DNA of 64,000 bases from JAHJQZ01 sp963675235 (GTDB lineage: Bacteria; Pseudomonadota; Alphaproteobacteria; Rhizobiales; Devosiaceae): the NCBI GenBank assembly GCA_963675235.2, contig CAXXFU010000004.1, forward strand, positions 744,001-808,000, written 5' to 3'. Shown one piece after another: positions 17,709-26,580 of this stretch. The translations under genes were made by a program, and so were the position numbers. The notes under the pieces were generated by a model. It ran no database searches, was not told where the DNA came from, and saw nothing but the letters and a program-made list of their open reading frames with translations. Each line of letters begins with the position of its first letter. The first letter of the stretch is position 1.

Positions 17709-17987
17709 TCAAGCACGAAAGCGACGGACGAGCGTTCCGAGCATTCCGGTCGCGGCGCCGATGGTGAACCAGAAGCCCACAGCGAAAATCAGGTTGCCGG
17801 CATAGGAATCCGCCAGCACGGGAAAGCGGAGCTCGAAAAGCGTCTCGAACATGATCGCCGGCAGCACCAGCCAGAACAGCGGGTTGAACCCGCCTAGCGT
17901 CACGGCAAAGAGCACCAACCCGAGCGCGGCAACGGCCGGCAGGATCGACACTCCGGAAATCAGCCAATCGGGACTGTTTTTCAGCAT
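17709..17987 (-). CDS. Small three-helix membrane protein
   Basis: 92 residues from ATG at 17987, which has AAGGAGG six bases upstream; an ATG two codons earlier sits directly on that site and is less likely. Three hydrophobic stretches (about residues 10-30, 36-52, 62-84) predict a small integral membrane protein, ending in RRFRA. No family recognised. It lies downstream of the CDF exporter on the same strand, 118 bp apart. Confidence 0.6.
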   Translation of the reverse strand: MLKNSPDWLISGVSILPAVAALGLVLFAVTLGGFNPLFWLVLPAIMFETLFELRFPVLADSYAGNLIFAVGFWFTIGAATGMLGTLVRRFRA

Positions 17988-18105
17988 TGTCATCCTCCTT
18001 GACGCGCGCGGCCGGCGGCAGAGCCGCTCTTTGTCACGGCGCGTTGCCGGATGTCCTGTCACGGTTTCTTGGCCGCTTGAAGGCAGGCATGGACGGCAAA
18101 CAGCC

Positions 18106-19167
18106 TCAGCTGCACTCGATGCAGGCCTCGACCTTGGGCGCGTCGGCGTCCTCGATCTCGATGGTGGCGTGATCGATGTGGAAATCATCCGCTAGAACGG
18201 CGCGAATGCCGGCAAGGACGGCCTCGGCCTTCGCTCCATGGCCCAGGCGGGCGTGGAATGTTGCCATGCGCCGGTCCTCGCTGATCGACCAGACATGAAC
18301 GTGATGGATGTCGGCTAGGCCGGGAACGGTTGCGATCAGGTGATCAGCCATCTTGCGTCGGTCGATCTCCACCGGCGCGCCCTCGAGCAGGATATGGCCG
18401 GACTCGCCGATCAGCATGGCTGCGCTTCTCAGGATCAGCACCGCGACCAGTACCGACAGGATCGGGTCGATCGGCATCCAGCCGGTTGCCATGATGATGC
18501 CGGCGGCGATGATGGCGGCGACGGAGCCGAGCAGGTCACCCATCACATGCAGCGTCGCACCGCGCATGTTGAGATTGTCCCTGGCGCCGCCATGAAGGAT
18601 CGCAAAGGCGACGATATTGACCACCAGTCCCGCCACGGCCACGGCCAGCATCATGCCACCGAGGACTTCCGGCGGCGCCATCAGCCGCTGGATCGCCTCG
18701 TAGATGATGATGGCCGCGATGACGAACAGTGCCAGACCGTTGACGAAGGCGGCAAGGATGGCGACGCGGTCGAAGCCATAGGTCCATTTGCGCGAAGCCG
18801 GCCGCGCGGCCACCCTCAAGGCGATGAAGGCCAGAACCAGCGCGGCGAAATCGGTGAACATGTGGCCGGCGTCGGCCAGCAGCGCCAGCGATCCCGACAG
18901 CAGCCCGCCGCCGATTTCGACGGCCATGAACGTCCCGGTCAGCGCCGCCGCCCAGGCCAGCCTTTTGCCATTTCTGGAGGCCGCGTGCACATGGCTGTGG
19001 GCATGGCTGGCGTGGCCGTGACCACCGTGATCATGTGCGCCATGTCCTTGATCGTCGTGTGCGTGATCGTCATGGCCTGTGTGCTTGTTTTGGCCCGACT
19101 GCTCCCGCAGCGCGCTTTGTTCGCCGCCAGTGCCGACGTGGCCATGCCCGTGGTCCGCCGCCGTCAT
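18106..19167 (-). CDS. CDF-family divalent metal cation exporter
   Basis: 353 residues from ATG at 19167; the frame is open to a TTG at 19251, so the start is uncertain. The N-terminus is a long histidine- and aspartate-rich tract (repeated HDH, HGH and HAHSH). The membrane part has six segments, with the metal-site motif LLADAGHMFTD (H-x3-D) in TM2 and HVMGDLLGS (H-x3-D) in TM5, as in ZitB/CzcD zinc exporters driven by proton exchange. The cytoplasmic domain ends HHVHVWSIS and a terminal CIECS. Zinc is most likely; cobalt or cadmium are possible. Confidence 0.9.
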   Translation of the reverse strand: MTAADHGHGHVGTGGEQSALREQSGQNKHTGHDDHAHDDQGHGAHDHGGHGHASHAHSHVHAASRNGKRLAWAAALTGTFMAVEIGGGLLSGSLALLADAGHMFTDFAALVLAFIALRVAARPASRKWTYGFDRVAILAAFVNGLALFVIAAIIIYEAIQRLMAPPEVLGGMMLAVAVAGLVVNIVAFAILHGGARDNLNMRGATLHVMGDLLGSVAAIIAAGIIMATGWMPIDPILSVLVAVLILRSAAMLIGESGHILLEGAPVEIDRRKMADHLIATVPGLADIHHVHVWSISEDRRMATFHARLGHGAKAEAVLAGIRAVLADDFHIDHATIEIEDADAPKVEACIECS

Positions 19168-19293
19168 TGCACCATCGGCGACATTGTCGTGTCTCGGCCT
19201 GTCGTGGCGTTCTGCCAATCCGGCTTCTCCGCGCGATCCTGAACAGGTCAAACTGGCGCCCGAAGCTCGGGATTGTCAAGAGCACGCCCCGGA

Positions 19294-19321
19294 AGTATGA
19301 TTTATATCAATATGTTATACT
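19294..19321. promoter_or_regulatory. AT-rich inverted repeat before CDF exporter
   Basis: AGTATGA and TTATACT form an imperfect inverted repeat around TTTATATCAATATG in otherwise GC-rich DNA. This is a likely promoter or operator for the metal exporter, perhaps for a metal-responsive repressor. No regulator gene is adjacent. Confidence 0.35.
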
Positions 19322-19702
19322 GTTTCGTGGCACCGCGTTTTTTCAGCCGGTGCTAGTTTCCCGTTGTAGACAAGCGGCACTTTTCCGGTTCGACCTGGCC
19401 GGCAGCAACCAGCGCGGCGCACAGCACGCCGGCCGCGATGGCAGCAAAAGCACGGCAGTATCCGTGAAACCGGCGCGCAACGAATCTGTTGTTGCGGATG
19501 CGCCATGCCGGTTCGCCGATCTGCAGAAACGGGCAGACCACTGCTCTGCGCTGCCAGACTGCAAGTGGCGGCAAATGGAATGACCAATCACCGGCGCGCA
19601 TCAGGGGCCACCGGCGGAAAAAGGCGAGACCAACGCATCATGTCGGCTCAAGCCAGCGCCAACCAGCAAGGCCAGGCAACGCCCGGTGATGACTCGGAAA
19701 CC
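19322..19702. other. Intergenic region without a convincing gene
   Basis: About 380 bp. A minus-strand frame ending at 19353 contains RRFHGYCRAF followed by a hydrophobic AAIAAGVLCAALVAAG stretch, like a signal anchor, but has no acceptable start codon near it. Plus-strand frames here look like noise. Confidence 0.3.
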
Positions 19703-19741
19703 AACATGCCCGCCGGGATCGCATCCCCCGGCGGGCATGTT
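19703..19741 (-). terminator. Long perfect stem-loop after response regulator
   Basis: A perfect 15-bp stem (19703-19717 with 19727-19741; arms AACATGCCCGCCGGG and its complement) with a nine-base loop. It lies about 105 bp beyond the regulator stop. T-runs are weak on both sides, so it may act as terminator or transcript stabiliser. Confidence 0.6.
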
Positions 19742-19845
19742 CGGCGTCTGGGATCGCCCCTTCTGAAGCTTCAGGCCGCACCCCACAGCGGAATGATCCA
19801 CGGCACGCCCGCGCCGGCGTCGCGCGTCACACCGGAACGGTGCGC

Positions 19846-20481
19846 TCAGGTGGTCAGAACGATCCGCATTAGGTCGGCGGTGTTGCGGGCCCCGAGCTTT
19901 TCCATCACCCGGGCCCGGTGCACTTCGACGGTGCGCGGCGAAATGCCAAGCTCGCGCCCGGCTTCCTTGTTGGACTGGCCGTTGGTGATCAATTGCAGCA
20001 CTTCGCGCTCTCGCGGGGTCAGCTGGTTGAAACCCCGGATCTCAATCGGTCGCCGCCCGCCTTGCACAGCGCCGAGATGAACGTCTCGCCGCAGCGCATC
20101 GCGCACCGATTGCACCAGGCGTTCCGTGTCGATCGGCTTGGCCACGACATCATTGGCGCCGGCTTTCATCGCCGCAACGGCAAGATCGATTTCCGGCCTG
20201 TCCGCGACCATGAAAACCGGCGTTCCGGTGTGCATCGCCTTGATGCGCTTGAGCACGCTGAGCCCTTCGCCAGCGTCGAGCTCGATATTGAGCACGACGA
20301 TATCGGGCGGGTGAGCAGGCATCGAGGAAAATAGTCCTTGGGCATCCAGCGAGAATGCCGTCTGATATCCCTCAAGCCGGAACAGAACGCTCAAAGCCTC
20401 GCAGGTGGACGGGTCCTGATCGGCAATATGGATCAGTCTGTCCCTGTTGAGAAACGAATGATAATAGACTTCGTCGGTCAT
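19846..20481 (-). CDS. FixJ/LuxR-type response regulator with altered receiver
   Basis: 211 residues from ATG at 20481, after GAGGGAAAA; the open frame extends upstream but without coding character. Residues about 15-130 are a receiver domain: the acidic pair is present (IADQDPS) and the conserved lysine is in VVAKPID, but the phospho-acceptor place in IVVLNIEL is Asn instead of Asp. Residues about 148-208 are a LuxR helix-turn-helix (LTPREREVLQLI, SNKEAGRELGIS, RTVEVHRARVMEKL). It is a DNA-binding regulator unlikely to be phosphorylated in the standard way. No sensor kinase is adjacent. A 9-bp inverted repeat lies about 210 bp upstream. Confidence 0.85.
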   Translation of the reverse strand: MTDEVYYHSFLNRDRLIHIADQDPSTCEALSVLFRLEGYQTAFSLDAQGLFSSMPAHPPDIVVLNIELDAGEGLSVLKRIKAMHTGTPVFMVADRPEIDLAVAAMKAGANDVVAKPIDTERLVQSVRDALRRDVHLGAVQGGRRPIEIRGFNQLTPREREVLQLITNGQSNKEAGRELGISPRTVEVHRARVMEKLGARNTADLMRIVLTT

Positions 20482-20692
20482 TTTTCCCTCGCAGATCAGA
20501 GCCTTGCCTGGAAATACCCGCCATGGCCTGCTCTTTTGCTCCGCCACCGTGCGCCCGGATTCGGTTGCCCCGCGGCCCTCTCGAGCGGTTTCCTGTGCGT
20601 GTGATCTGCACCCGCCCCTAGGTAAACCTTCCACGCAAAATGCTATAAGTGGTCGTGCTGTACGACCTTGAAACTGCGTAGGTAAGATTGCC

Positions 20693-20715
20693 TAGGACAT
20701 AGGTAGTATGTCCTA
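20693..20715. promoter_or_regulatory. Inverted repeat upstream of LuxR-type regulator
   Basis: TAGGACATA (20693-20701) and TATGTCCTA (20707-20715) form a perfect inverted repeat around GGTAG. Nearby bases repeat the theme (GTAGGTAAG, TTACCTG), and the region is more AT-rich than its surroundings. It is a plausible operator, perhaps autoregulatory. The rest of the 367-bp gap (20482-20848) has no gene that I can support. Confidence 0.4.
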
Positions 20716-20848
20716 TTTGCTGCAAACACAATAGGAATTTTTACCTGTATGCGATGAAAATAGTCCCGGGACGGCGAAGGGCGCCCCGGGGATCTGTGCC
20801 AGTGGTGCGTCCCGGTGCCTGGCGACCGGGCCTGCCCTGCCGGCGCGG

Positions 20849-21271
20849 CTACTTCTTCAAGAGATCGCGGATCTCGGTCAAAAGTGCGATGTCAGCCGGC
20901 GGCGCAGCCGGTGCTGCCGGCTTTTCCTCTTCCTTGCGCTTCAGGCTGTTCATGCCCTTGACCACAAGGAACAAGGCGAAGGCGATGATGACGAACTTGA
21001 CGATGGCGTTGATGAACAGCCCGATGTTGAGCGTCGGGATGCCCGCTTCCTTGGCGGCATCGATGGTGTTGTAGACAACGCCATTGGTGTCCGCCAGCGC
21101 AAGGAACCAGGTGGAGAAATCGATTCCGTTCAGCAAGAGCCCGATGATCGGCATGAAGATGTCGTCGACCAGCGATGAAACGATGGCGCCGAAGGCAGCG
21201 CCGATGACAATGCCGACGGCAAGGTCGACCATATTGCCCTTGAGGGCGAATTCCTTGAATTCCTTGAACAT
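20849..21271 (-). CDS. mscL: Large-conductance mechanosensitive channel MscL
   Basis: 140 residues, the usual size. MscL opens a wide pore under extreme membrane tension. The N-terminal helix MFKEFKEFALKGN, the pore-lining TM1 (VDLAVGIVIGAAFGAIVSSLV), the conserved DIFMPIIG, TM2 with NIGLFINAIVKFVIIAF, and a charged C-terminal bundle ending TEIRDLLKK are all present. The start follows GGGGGA. The frame runs on upstream but without homology. Together with the MscS homologue at 12.2 kb this gives two osmotic safety valves in the window. Confidence 0.97.
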   Translation of the reverse strand: MFKEFKEFALKGNMVDLAVGIVIGAAFGAIVSSLVDDIFMPIIGLLLNGIDFSTWFLALADTNGVVYNTIDAAKEAGIPTLNIGLFINAIVKFVIIAFALFLVVKGMNSLKRKEEEKPAAPAAPPADIALLTEIRDLLKK

Positions 21272-21520
21272 ATGTCCCCCTTCAGCCAGCAGGCTTGATA
21301 CTGTCTCCGCACACCCGTGCGTACTCGAAAAAAACCGGCTTCCGCAGCCCGTATTGCGCCACGCTGCCGGCATGGCCTTCCCCCGCCCAGATCAGCACAA
21401 GAAAAACCGCTGATAGCGGCAAAGGTTAACGGGTTCTTTACCATGTTTTCCAAAGAGTGCGAATGGCGGAGTCTCGTGAATCGAAGACCCGTGCCCGCGT
21501 GCATGTGATTGGAACTGTTT

Positions 21521-23866
21521 ATGGCGCGTCCGCAACCGCAAGATCACTGGTCCGAACCGGAAAGAGCCTCCGGTTATACGGATTGGGATTCGCTGCGCCA
21601 TGACCTCGAGAACCTGCTGCGCCAGGTCGAGAACCGTCAGGTATTCGACGCGCCTGCCGAAACGCGCCGCGAACCGCGCCGGCCGAGCGATGCGGACGCC
21701 CGCCACCAGGCGGCTCTGCGCTCGGTGCAAAAGGCGGTGGAACGTTTCTCCGAGGCGGCACAAAGAGCTGCCGCCCACCCGCGCGACGATCTCGAATCCG
21801 CCATCAGCGAAATCCGCGCCCGCACCAGCGCAGGCGCACCGGAATCAGCAGCACCCGGCTACGATCCGCGCCCGGCCGATTTTGCCCATGAATCCGGACC
21901 GCTTCCGGCCCGTCAGAACCCGGAGCGTCCGCCGCAATCCCCTCACCTTCCGCGGCCAATACCGCCCGAACCTATGGGCGTGGCCGAACAGCCCTATCGG
22001 GAAGAGAACGACTACGGCGCCTACGTCGGGCAGGCCCGTCCCGCACCACGTCAGCCGGCCCCGCGCGACACCGGGGCGATCGAGGGACTGCAGCGCCTGA
22101 CCGGCGCCGTTTCCGCCATGACCGGACGCCTCGAGCGTCTCGAAGCCGACATGCGCGCCACCCGCGATGCCTCCGGCGACATTGCCGAGGTCGCCGCCCA
22201 GGTCGGGCAGTTGACCCATGTCGTCGAGCTTTTGGCCGGCGCCGTCGGCGAACAGAGCCAGTTCAAGCGTCTTGAAGGCCAGATCGCCGATCTTGCCCGG
22301 CTTTACGCCGAAGGAGAGAAGCCGGAAATCTCGGCGCTCAGCCGCCGCATCGACGAATTGAGCGCCACCGTTGACAGGCTCGCCAACCTGCAGGTCGAGG
22401 AAGTCGGCCGCGCCGCACGCGGCGTCGAAAGCGTCGTGGCCGGTCAGCACGAGGCGGCGCGCAGCCAGACCGAAGCCTTCAAAGCCCAGGATGAGACGAT
22501 GCATGCCATCGAGGATGGCGTGCGCGCCATTTACGATCGCATCGATACGCTCGAACAGGCCTACGCCATTGCCCCCGACGATCTCGATCGGTTGACCCGT
22601 GAAATGGGCGGCGTTACCGAGGCACTGAAGAATTCCAGCGATGCCGAGACGCTGGCTACGATCGTTGCCAGGCTCGAATCCCTGTCCGGGCAGATCGATG
22701 GCATGGGGCGCAGCGGCGACAGCACGATTGCTGACCTGAGCAATGACGTGCGCGCCCTGAGCGACGCAGTGCGCGAGACGATCGAACCGCGTTTTGCCGC
22801 GCTCGAATCCCGCATCGACACCTTGTCGAGTCGCATGGGCGAAACCGCGCCACCCCCCGCCCCGGACTTCTCCGAGCTGGAAGCGCAGATCCGCCAGCTC
22901 GCAGCGCGCATGGACCAGACAGGCCAGCAGCTCGACGGGCTCGCAGAGCTCTACAAGGCCGACGCCGGCAAGGAAGCCGGACCCGATCTGCAGGCGCTTG
23001 CCAAGATGGTCGCCGAAAGCGCCTCCGAGGAAATGGCACGCCGGCGCGGCAGTGAAGCCGGGCTCGGCGAGACCGATCTCGACGCACTCGAAGCCAGGCT
23101 CTCGAGAATGTTCGACGAGCGCCGAGCCGCCGACGGACAGGGACCGCTCGGCGACATGGCCGACAACCTGACCCGGGTCGACGAACGGCTCGACCGTCTC
23201 GAGGCGACGCTGGTCGGCCTGTCCCGCCAGGCTGCCGAACCCGACCTCGATGCGCCGGCCGCCGCTGCTCCGGTGTTCGGGCGAAGCACCCATGCGCAGC
23301 CCGAGGACACCCTGTCCGGCTTCGATCCGGTGCTGCCCGACGACGACATGGACGCCGACGAGCCGGCCCCCTCTGCCGCCGTGGCGCCGACGCCCGAGCC
23401 CGTCGCACCCGCAACGTCCGAGCCGCCGGCGCGGGATGAGCAGCCTCCCGAGAGCACAAAGGCCTTTTCCGATCCGGCGCCAGACGCCGAGACGCCGCGC
23501 CGGGCCCAGCGCGACGACGCCATGCCGCATGCGCCGGGCGATGACCGGCCGCTGATCGACGACGAACTGTCGATGCTGATCGCCCCGGTTGAAGACTGGA
23601 CCTCGATCGGGTTCGACGAGCCTCGCGGACACAAGCAAGAGCCGACGGCCGCGCCGCAATCCGGCTCCGCGCCGCAGCCCCGTCCGGAGACACCGGAACA
23701 TTTCATGAAGCCGGAGCACGACGAGATCGACGCCGCACACCTACGCGGCAGCGGTCGATCCCGCCAAAGCATCCCCCGCTTTCGAAACGCATCCGTCCGA
23801 CGCCCCGGCACCTGTTCAGTCGGCACCCGCCAAGTCCGGAGCCACCACCGGCACCATGGGCTTTGA
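21521..23866 (+). CDS. PodJ-like polarity protein, N-terminal part before frame break
   Basis: About 780 codons, ATG at 21521 (a TTG four codons earlier is less likely). The sequence is rich in Glu, Arg, Ala, with long heptad-like stretches predicting coiled coil (about residues 170-560, e.g. GRLERLEADMRATRDAS), then an acidic, proline-rich linker. Around 23735-23745 the frame turns into arginine- and histidine-rich noise, while frame-shifted sequence (AAAVDPAKASPAF) leads smoothly into the next entry. The whole matches PodJ, a polar organelle and cell-pole organiser in Alphaproteobacteria: cytoplasmic coiled coil, one membrane span, periplasmic Sel1 repeats. Confidence 0.75.
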   Translation: MARPQPQDHWSEPERASGYTDWDSLRHDLENLLRQVENRQVFDAPAETRREPRRPSDADARHQAALRSVQKAVERFSEAAQRAAAHPRDDLESAISEIRARTSAGAPESAAPGYDPRPADFAHESGPLPARQNPERPPQSPHLPRPIPPEPMGVAEQPYREENDYGAYVGQARPAPRQPAPRDTGAIEGLQRLTGAVSAMTGRLERLEADMRATRDASGDIAEVAAQVGQLTHVVELLAGAVGEQSQFKRLEGQIADLARLYAEGEKPEISALSRRIDELSATVDRLANLQVEEVGRAARGVESVVAGQHEAARSQTEAFKAQDETMHAIEDGVRAIYDRIDTLEQAYAIAPDDLDRLTREMGGVTEALKNSSDAETLATIVARLESLSGQIDGMGRSGDSTIADLSNDVRALSDAVRETIEPRFAALESRIDTLSSRMGETAPPPAPDFSELEAQIRQLAARMDQTGQQLDGLAELYKADAGKEAGPDLQALAKMVAESASEEMARRRGSEAGLGETDLDALEARLSRMFDERRAADGQGPLGDMADNLTRVDERLDRLEATLVGLSRQAAEPDLDAPAAAAPVFGRSTHAQPEDTLSGFDPVLPDDDMDADEPAPSAAVAPTPEPVAPATSEPPARDEQPPESTKAFSDPAPDAETPRRAQRDDAMPHAPGDDRPLIDDELSMLIAPVEDWTSIGFDEPRGHKQEPTAAPQSGSAPQPRPETPEHFMKPEHDEIDAAHLRGSGRSRQSIPRFRNASVRRPGTCSVGTRQVRSHHRHHGL

Positions 23867-25547
23867 CCCCTCGGCGATCGAACGGCCGGCGCCACCGCGT
23901 TCGAGCTTCGACGAGGACGTCTCCGGCTTTACGCCGATGCGCGATTCCGAGATCGATACCGGCGTTGACGACGCCGATGACGATATCGAATCGACACCGA
24001 CCGATCGCAGCACCTTCATCGCTGCAGCACGGCGCGCCGTCCGCTCCTCTCACGAGGCGCGCACCGCCGCTGCCGAACCGAAATCGCTGTTCGGCCGGGC
24101 TCTGACGCGCTTCCAGAATTCCGGAAAGCCGACGGAAGCAGCAGCCCGGGAACCGGCGTCCGAGTTCGAAGCCATGCCCGAGCCGGCCCCTGTCGAGCCG
24201 CCGTCCAAACCGCCGGAGCCGGTCAGAAACTTCGCGCGCGGACGCGCCACGATCGAGGATTTCGAGGCCGATCTGGACGACAAGGTCTTCCAGGAGATGA
24301 GCGGCAAGAGGTCGGGCAGTTTCCTGTCCCGCAACCGGCGTGCGCTGATGCTCGCCGGCGCTCTCGTCGTCACCGTGATGCTGGCGGCGAATCTGGTCGT
24401 GCAGCGCTTGACCGCACCGGCCGCACCGGCGCCGACGACGGTCGGCGCGATCGCACCGGACGTGTCGGTCCTGCCCAACCCGCTGCTCGACCCCAAGCCG
24501 ACCGGATCGATCGATCCCGATGTCGCTGCCCAGCTGAGCGCCCCCGCACCGCCGGCAACGGCACGTCAGGTGCTGCCAACAACGCTTGGCCCGGATGCAT
24601 TGCCCGGGTCCTCGACGCTCGACCCGACCTTTACCCATTCGGTGCCGCCGGCCGATGCGCCGCTGACGCCGACGGCGCCCGCGCCGGTCAAGCTCGACCT
24701 GCCGCCGGAAATCCTGGGTCCTCTCGAATTGCGCCAGGCCGCCGCCGATGGCGATCCGCATGCCCAGTTCGAAGTCGGCGCCATCTACACCGAGGGCAGC
24801 GTTGTTGCGCAGGACTTCAAGTCCGCTTCTGTCTGGTACGAGCGCGCCGCGGCGCAGGGCTTTGTGCCGGCGCAGTACCGGCTTGGCAACCTTTACGAAC
24901 ACGGCAACGGCGTCGACAGGGATCTCGAGGAAGCGCGGCTGTGGTACTCACGCGCCGCCGAAGCCGGCAACCGCATGGCCATGCACAATCTGGCGTCGCT
25001 TTATGCCGGCGGCGAGCTCGGCGAGCAGAAATTCTCGAGCGCCGCCGAATGGTTCGAGCGCGCCGCCGATACCGGCCTGACCGACAGCCAGTTCAATCTC
25101 GGCATGCTCTATGCGCGCGGGCTCGGGGTCACCCAGGATCTCAAGACCTCCTACAAGTGGTTCGCGCTGGCCGCCGAGGAGGGCGACAAGGATGCGGCGC
25201 TGGCCCGCGACGACATTGGCAAATCGCTCGACGCCGACGCGCTCAACGCTGCCAGGGCAGAAGTCGATGCCTGGCGCATGACACCGATCAACATCCCGGC
25301 CAATTTCGCGCCGATCGGCACCTGGACCGAGAATTTCGATCCCGGGCAGACCATCACCGAGACAAAGGTCACCGAAGGCGTGCAGCGGGCGCTGGCCCGG
25401 CTCGGCTACGACCCGGGATCGGTCGATGGCGTCATGGGACCCAAGACAAATCAGGCGATCAGGGACTTCGAACAGGCCATCGGCATGTCACCGACGGGAC
25501 TGGTCAATCCGCGACTGCTTGCTGTACTGGGAAGCCAGCCCGTCTAG
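23856..25547 (+). CDS. PodJ-like polarity protein, C-terminal part (Sel1 repeats, peptidoglycan-binding)
   Basis: 563 residues in frame, really the continuation of the preceding entry. After a charged cytoplasmic linker, one membrane helix lies at about residues 162-180 (LMLAGALVVTVMLAANLVV). The periplasmic part has a proline-rich spacer, four Sel1-type repeats (about 290-440; GDPHAQFEVGAIY, GFVPAQYRLGNLYE, GNRMAMHNLASLY, GLTDSQFNLGMLYARG), then a PG_binding_1 domain (LARLGYDPGSVDGVMGPKTN) at the end. This order is that of PodJ. Joined, the protein would be about 1340 residues. The apparent ATG at 23856 is not the natural start. Confidence 0.8.
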   Translation: MGFDPSAIERPAPPRSSFDEDVSGFTPMRDSEIDTGVDDADDDIESTPTDRSTFIAAARRAVRSSHEARTAAAEPKSLFGRALTRFQNSGKPTEAAAREPASEFEAMPEPAPVEPPSKPPEPVRNFARGRATIEDFEADLDDKVFQEMSGKRSGSFLSRNRRALMLAGALVVTVMLAANLVVQRLTAPAAPAPTTVGAIAPDVSVLPNPLLDPKPTGSIDPDVAAQLSAPAPPATARQVLPTTLGPDALPGSSTLDPTFTHSVPPADAPLTPTAPAPVKLDLPPEILGPLELRQAAADGDPHAQFEVGAIYTEGSVVAQDFKSASVWYERAAAQGFVPAQYRLGNLYEHGNGVDRDLEEARLWYSRAAEAGNRMAMHNLASLYAGGELGEQKFSSAAEWFERAADTGLTDSQFNLGMLYARGLGVTQDLKTSYKWFALAAEEGDKDAALARDDIGKSLDADALNAARAEVDAWRMTPINIPANFAPIGTWTENFDPGQTITETKVTEGVQRALARLGYDPGSVDGVMGPKTNQAIRDFEQAIGMSPTGLVNPRLLAVLGSQPV

Positions 25548-25635
25548 CTCGAGGACGCTACCGGCTCACCAGCGTTTGCGTTGACTCCCAAACCGTGCGG
25601 CGGGAGCATGCCGCGCGGGTGTTTTCGTCCCAAGG

Positions 25636-26577
25636 TTGTCTCATCAGGTGCAAATCTATCTTCCCATCGCCGAACTGTCCCTGAACGTCTTCTATCTGGC
25701 CGGAATCGGCGCGGCCGTGGGATTTCTGTCGGGGCTGTTCGGCGTGGGCGGCGGGTTCCTCCTGACGCCCTTGCTGATTTTTTCAGGTATCCCCTCGCCG
25801 GTCGCCGTTGCCTCGGTCACCGGCCAGGTTGTGGCGGCATCGACCTCGGGTGCCCTTTCCTACTGGCGACGCGGCGGCATCGACCTGCATCTGGCGCTCT
25901 ATCTCGTGCTGTCCGGCGTCATTGGCGCCTTTGGCGGCGTCGCCACCTTCTCGGCATTGCGAACGGTCGGCCAGCTCGATCTCGTCATCTCCCTGGGCTA
26001 TGTCGCCCTGCTCGGCGCCGTCGGCGCCCTGATGCTCAACGAGGCGGTCAAGGCCCTGCTCAAGCGCAAGCGCGGCCTTGTCACACGCGAAAGGCTGCCT
26101 CACCAGCACAACTGGGTGCACGGCCTGCCACTGCGCATCCGCTTCAAGCGCTCCAAGCTCTATGTCAGCGTGCTGCCGGTCCTGGCCATCGGCGGCACCA
26201 TCGGCTTTCTCGGATCGATGCTCGGCATTGGCGGCGGCTTCATTCTCGTGCCGGCGCTCGTCTACATCCTCAGGGTTCCGGGCTCTATGGTCATCGGCAC
26301 CTCGCTTGTGCAGGTGCTGGTGATCATGGCGGCATCGACCGTGCTGCATTCGGTTTCGAGCCAGAGCGTCGACATGCTTTTGGCCTTCTGCCTGATGGTC
26401 GGGGGCGTCATCGGCGCCCAGTTCGGCGCCTCGGCCGGCCAGTATCTCAGGGGAGAGCAGTTGCGCGCTCTTCTGGCGCTGCTGATCCTGATCGTCGCCC
26501 TGCGCTTCGCCATCGGCCTCATCGTGCCACCCGAAGACGTGTTCTCGACCTCCGCCTTCGGCGTATTGGGGGAATAG
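25636..26577 (+). CDS. TSUP-family (TauE/SafE) sulfite or anion exporter
   Basis: 313 residues with about eight membrane segments in two related halves, each with the TSUP signature: GLFGVGGGFLLTPLL (residues 33-47) and SMLGIGGGFILVPAL (near 195-210). TSUP proteins move sulfite, sulfoacetate or similar sulfur anions across the inner membrane. The start is a TTG at 25636 or GTG four codons on; no ATG fits. It heads a tight operon with TIGR02186 (3 bp apart) and DUF3429 (3 bp apart), a grouping known in Alphaproteobacteria. Confidence 0.9.
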   Translation: MSHQVQIYLPIAELSLNVFYLAGIGAAVGFLSGLFGVGGGFLLTPLLIFSGIPSPVAVASVTGQVVAASTSGALSYWRRGGIDLHLALYLVLSGVIGAFGGVATFSALRTVGQLDLVISLGYVALLGAVGALMLNEAVKALLKRKRGLVTRERLPHQHNWVHGLPLRIRFKRSKLYVSVLPVLAIGGTIGFLGSMLGIGGGFILVPALVYILRVPGSMVIGTSLVQVLVIMAASTVLHSVSSQSVDMLLAFCLMVGGVIGAQFGASAGQYLRGEQLRALLALLILIVALRFAIGLIVPPEDVFSTSAFGVLGE

Positions 26578-26580
26578 CAG

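Noticed and set aside
19353..19601. 82-codon minus-strand frame with a hydrophobic stretch
   Set aside because: The only start is far upstream in non-coding-looking sequence, no ribosome site is seen, and two other frames overlap it equally well.
20693..20715. Transposon end or attachment site
   Set aside because: The inverted repeat is short and alone; no transposase, integrase or target duplication is nearby.
21845..23740. 631-codon minus-strand frame opposite the podJ-like gene
   Set aside because: Composition is that of an antisense frame; the plus strand has coiled-coil and later Sel1 and peptidoglycan-binding domains.
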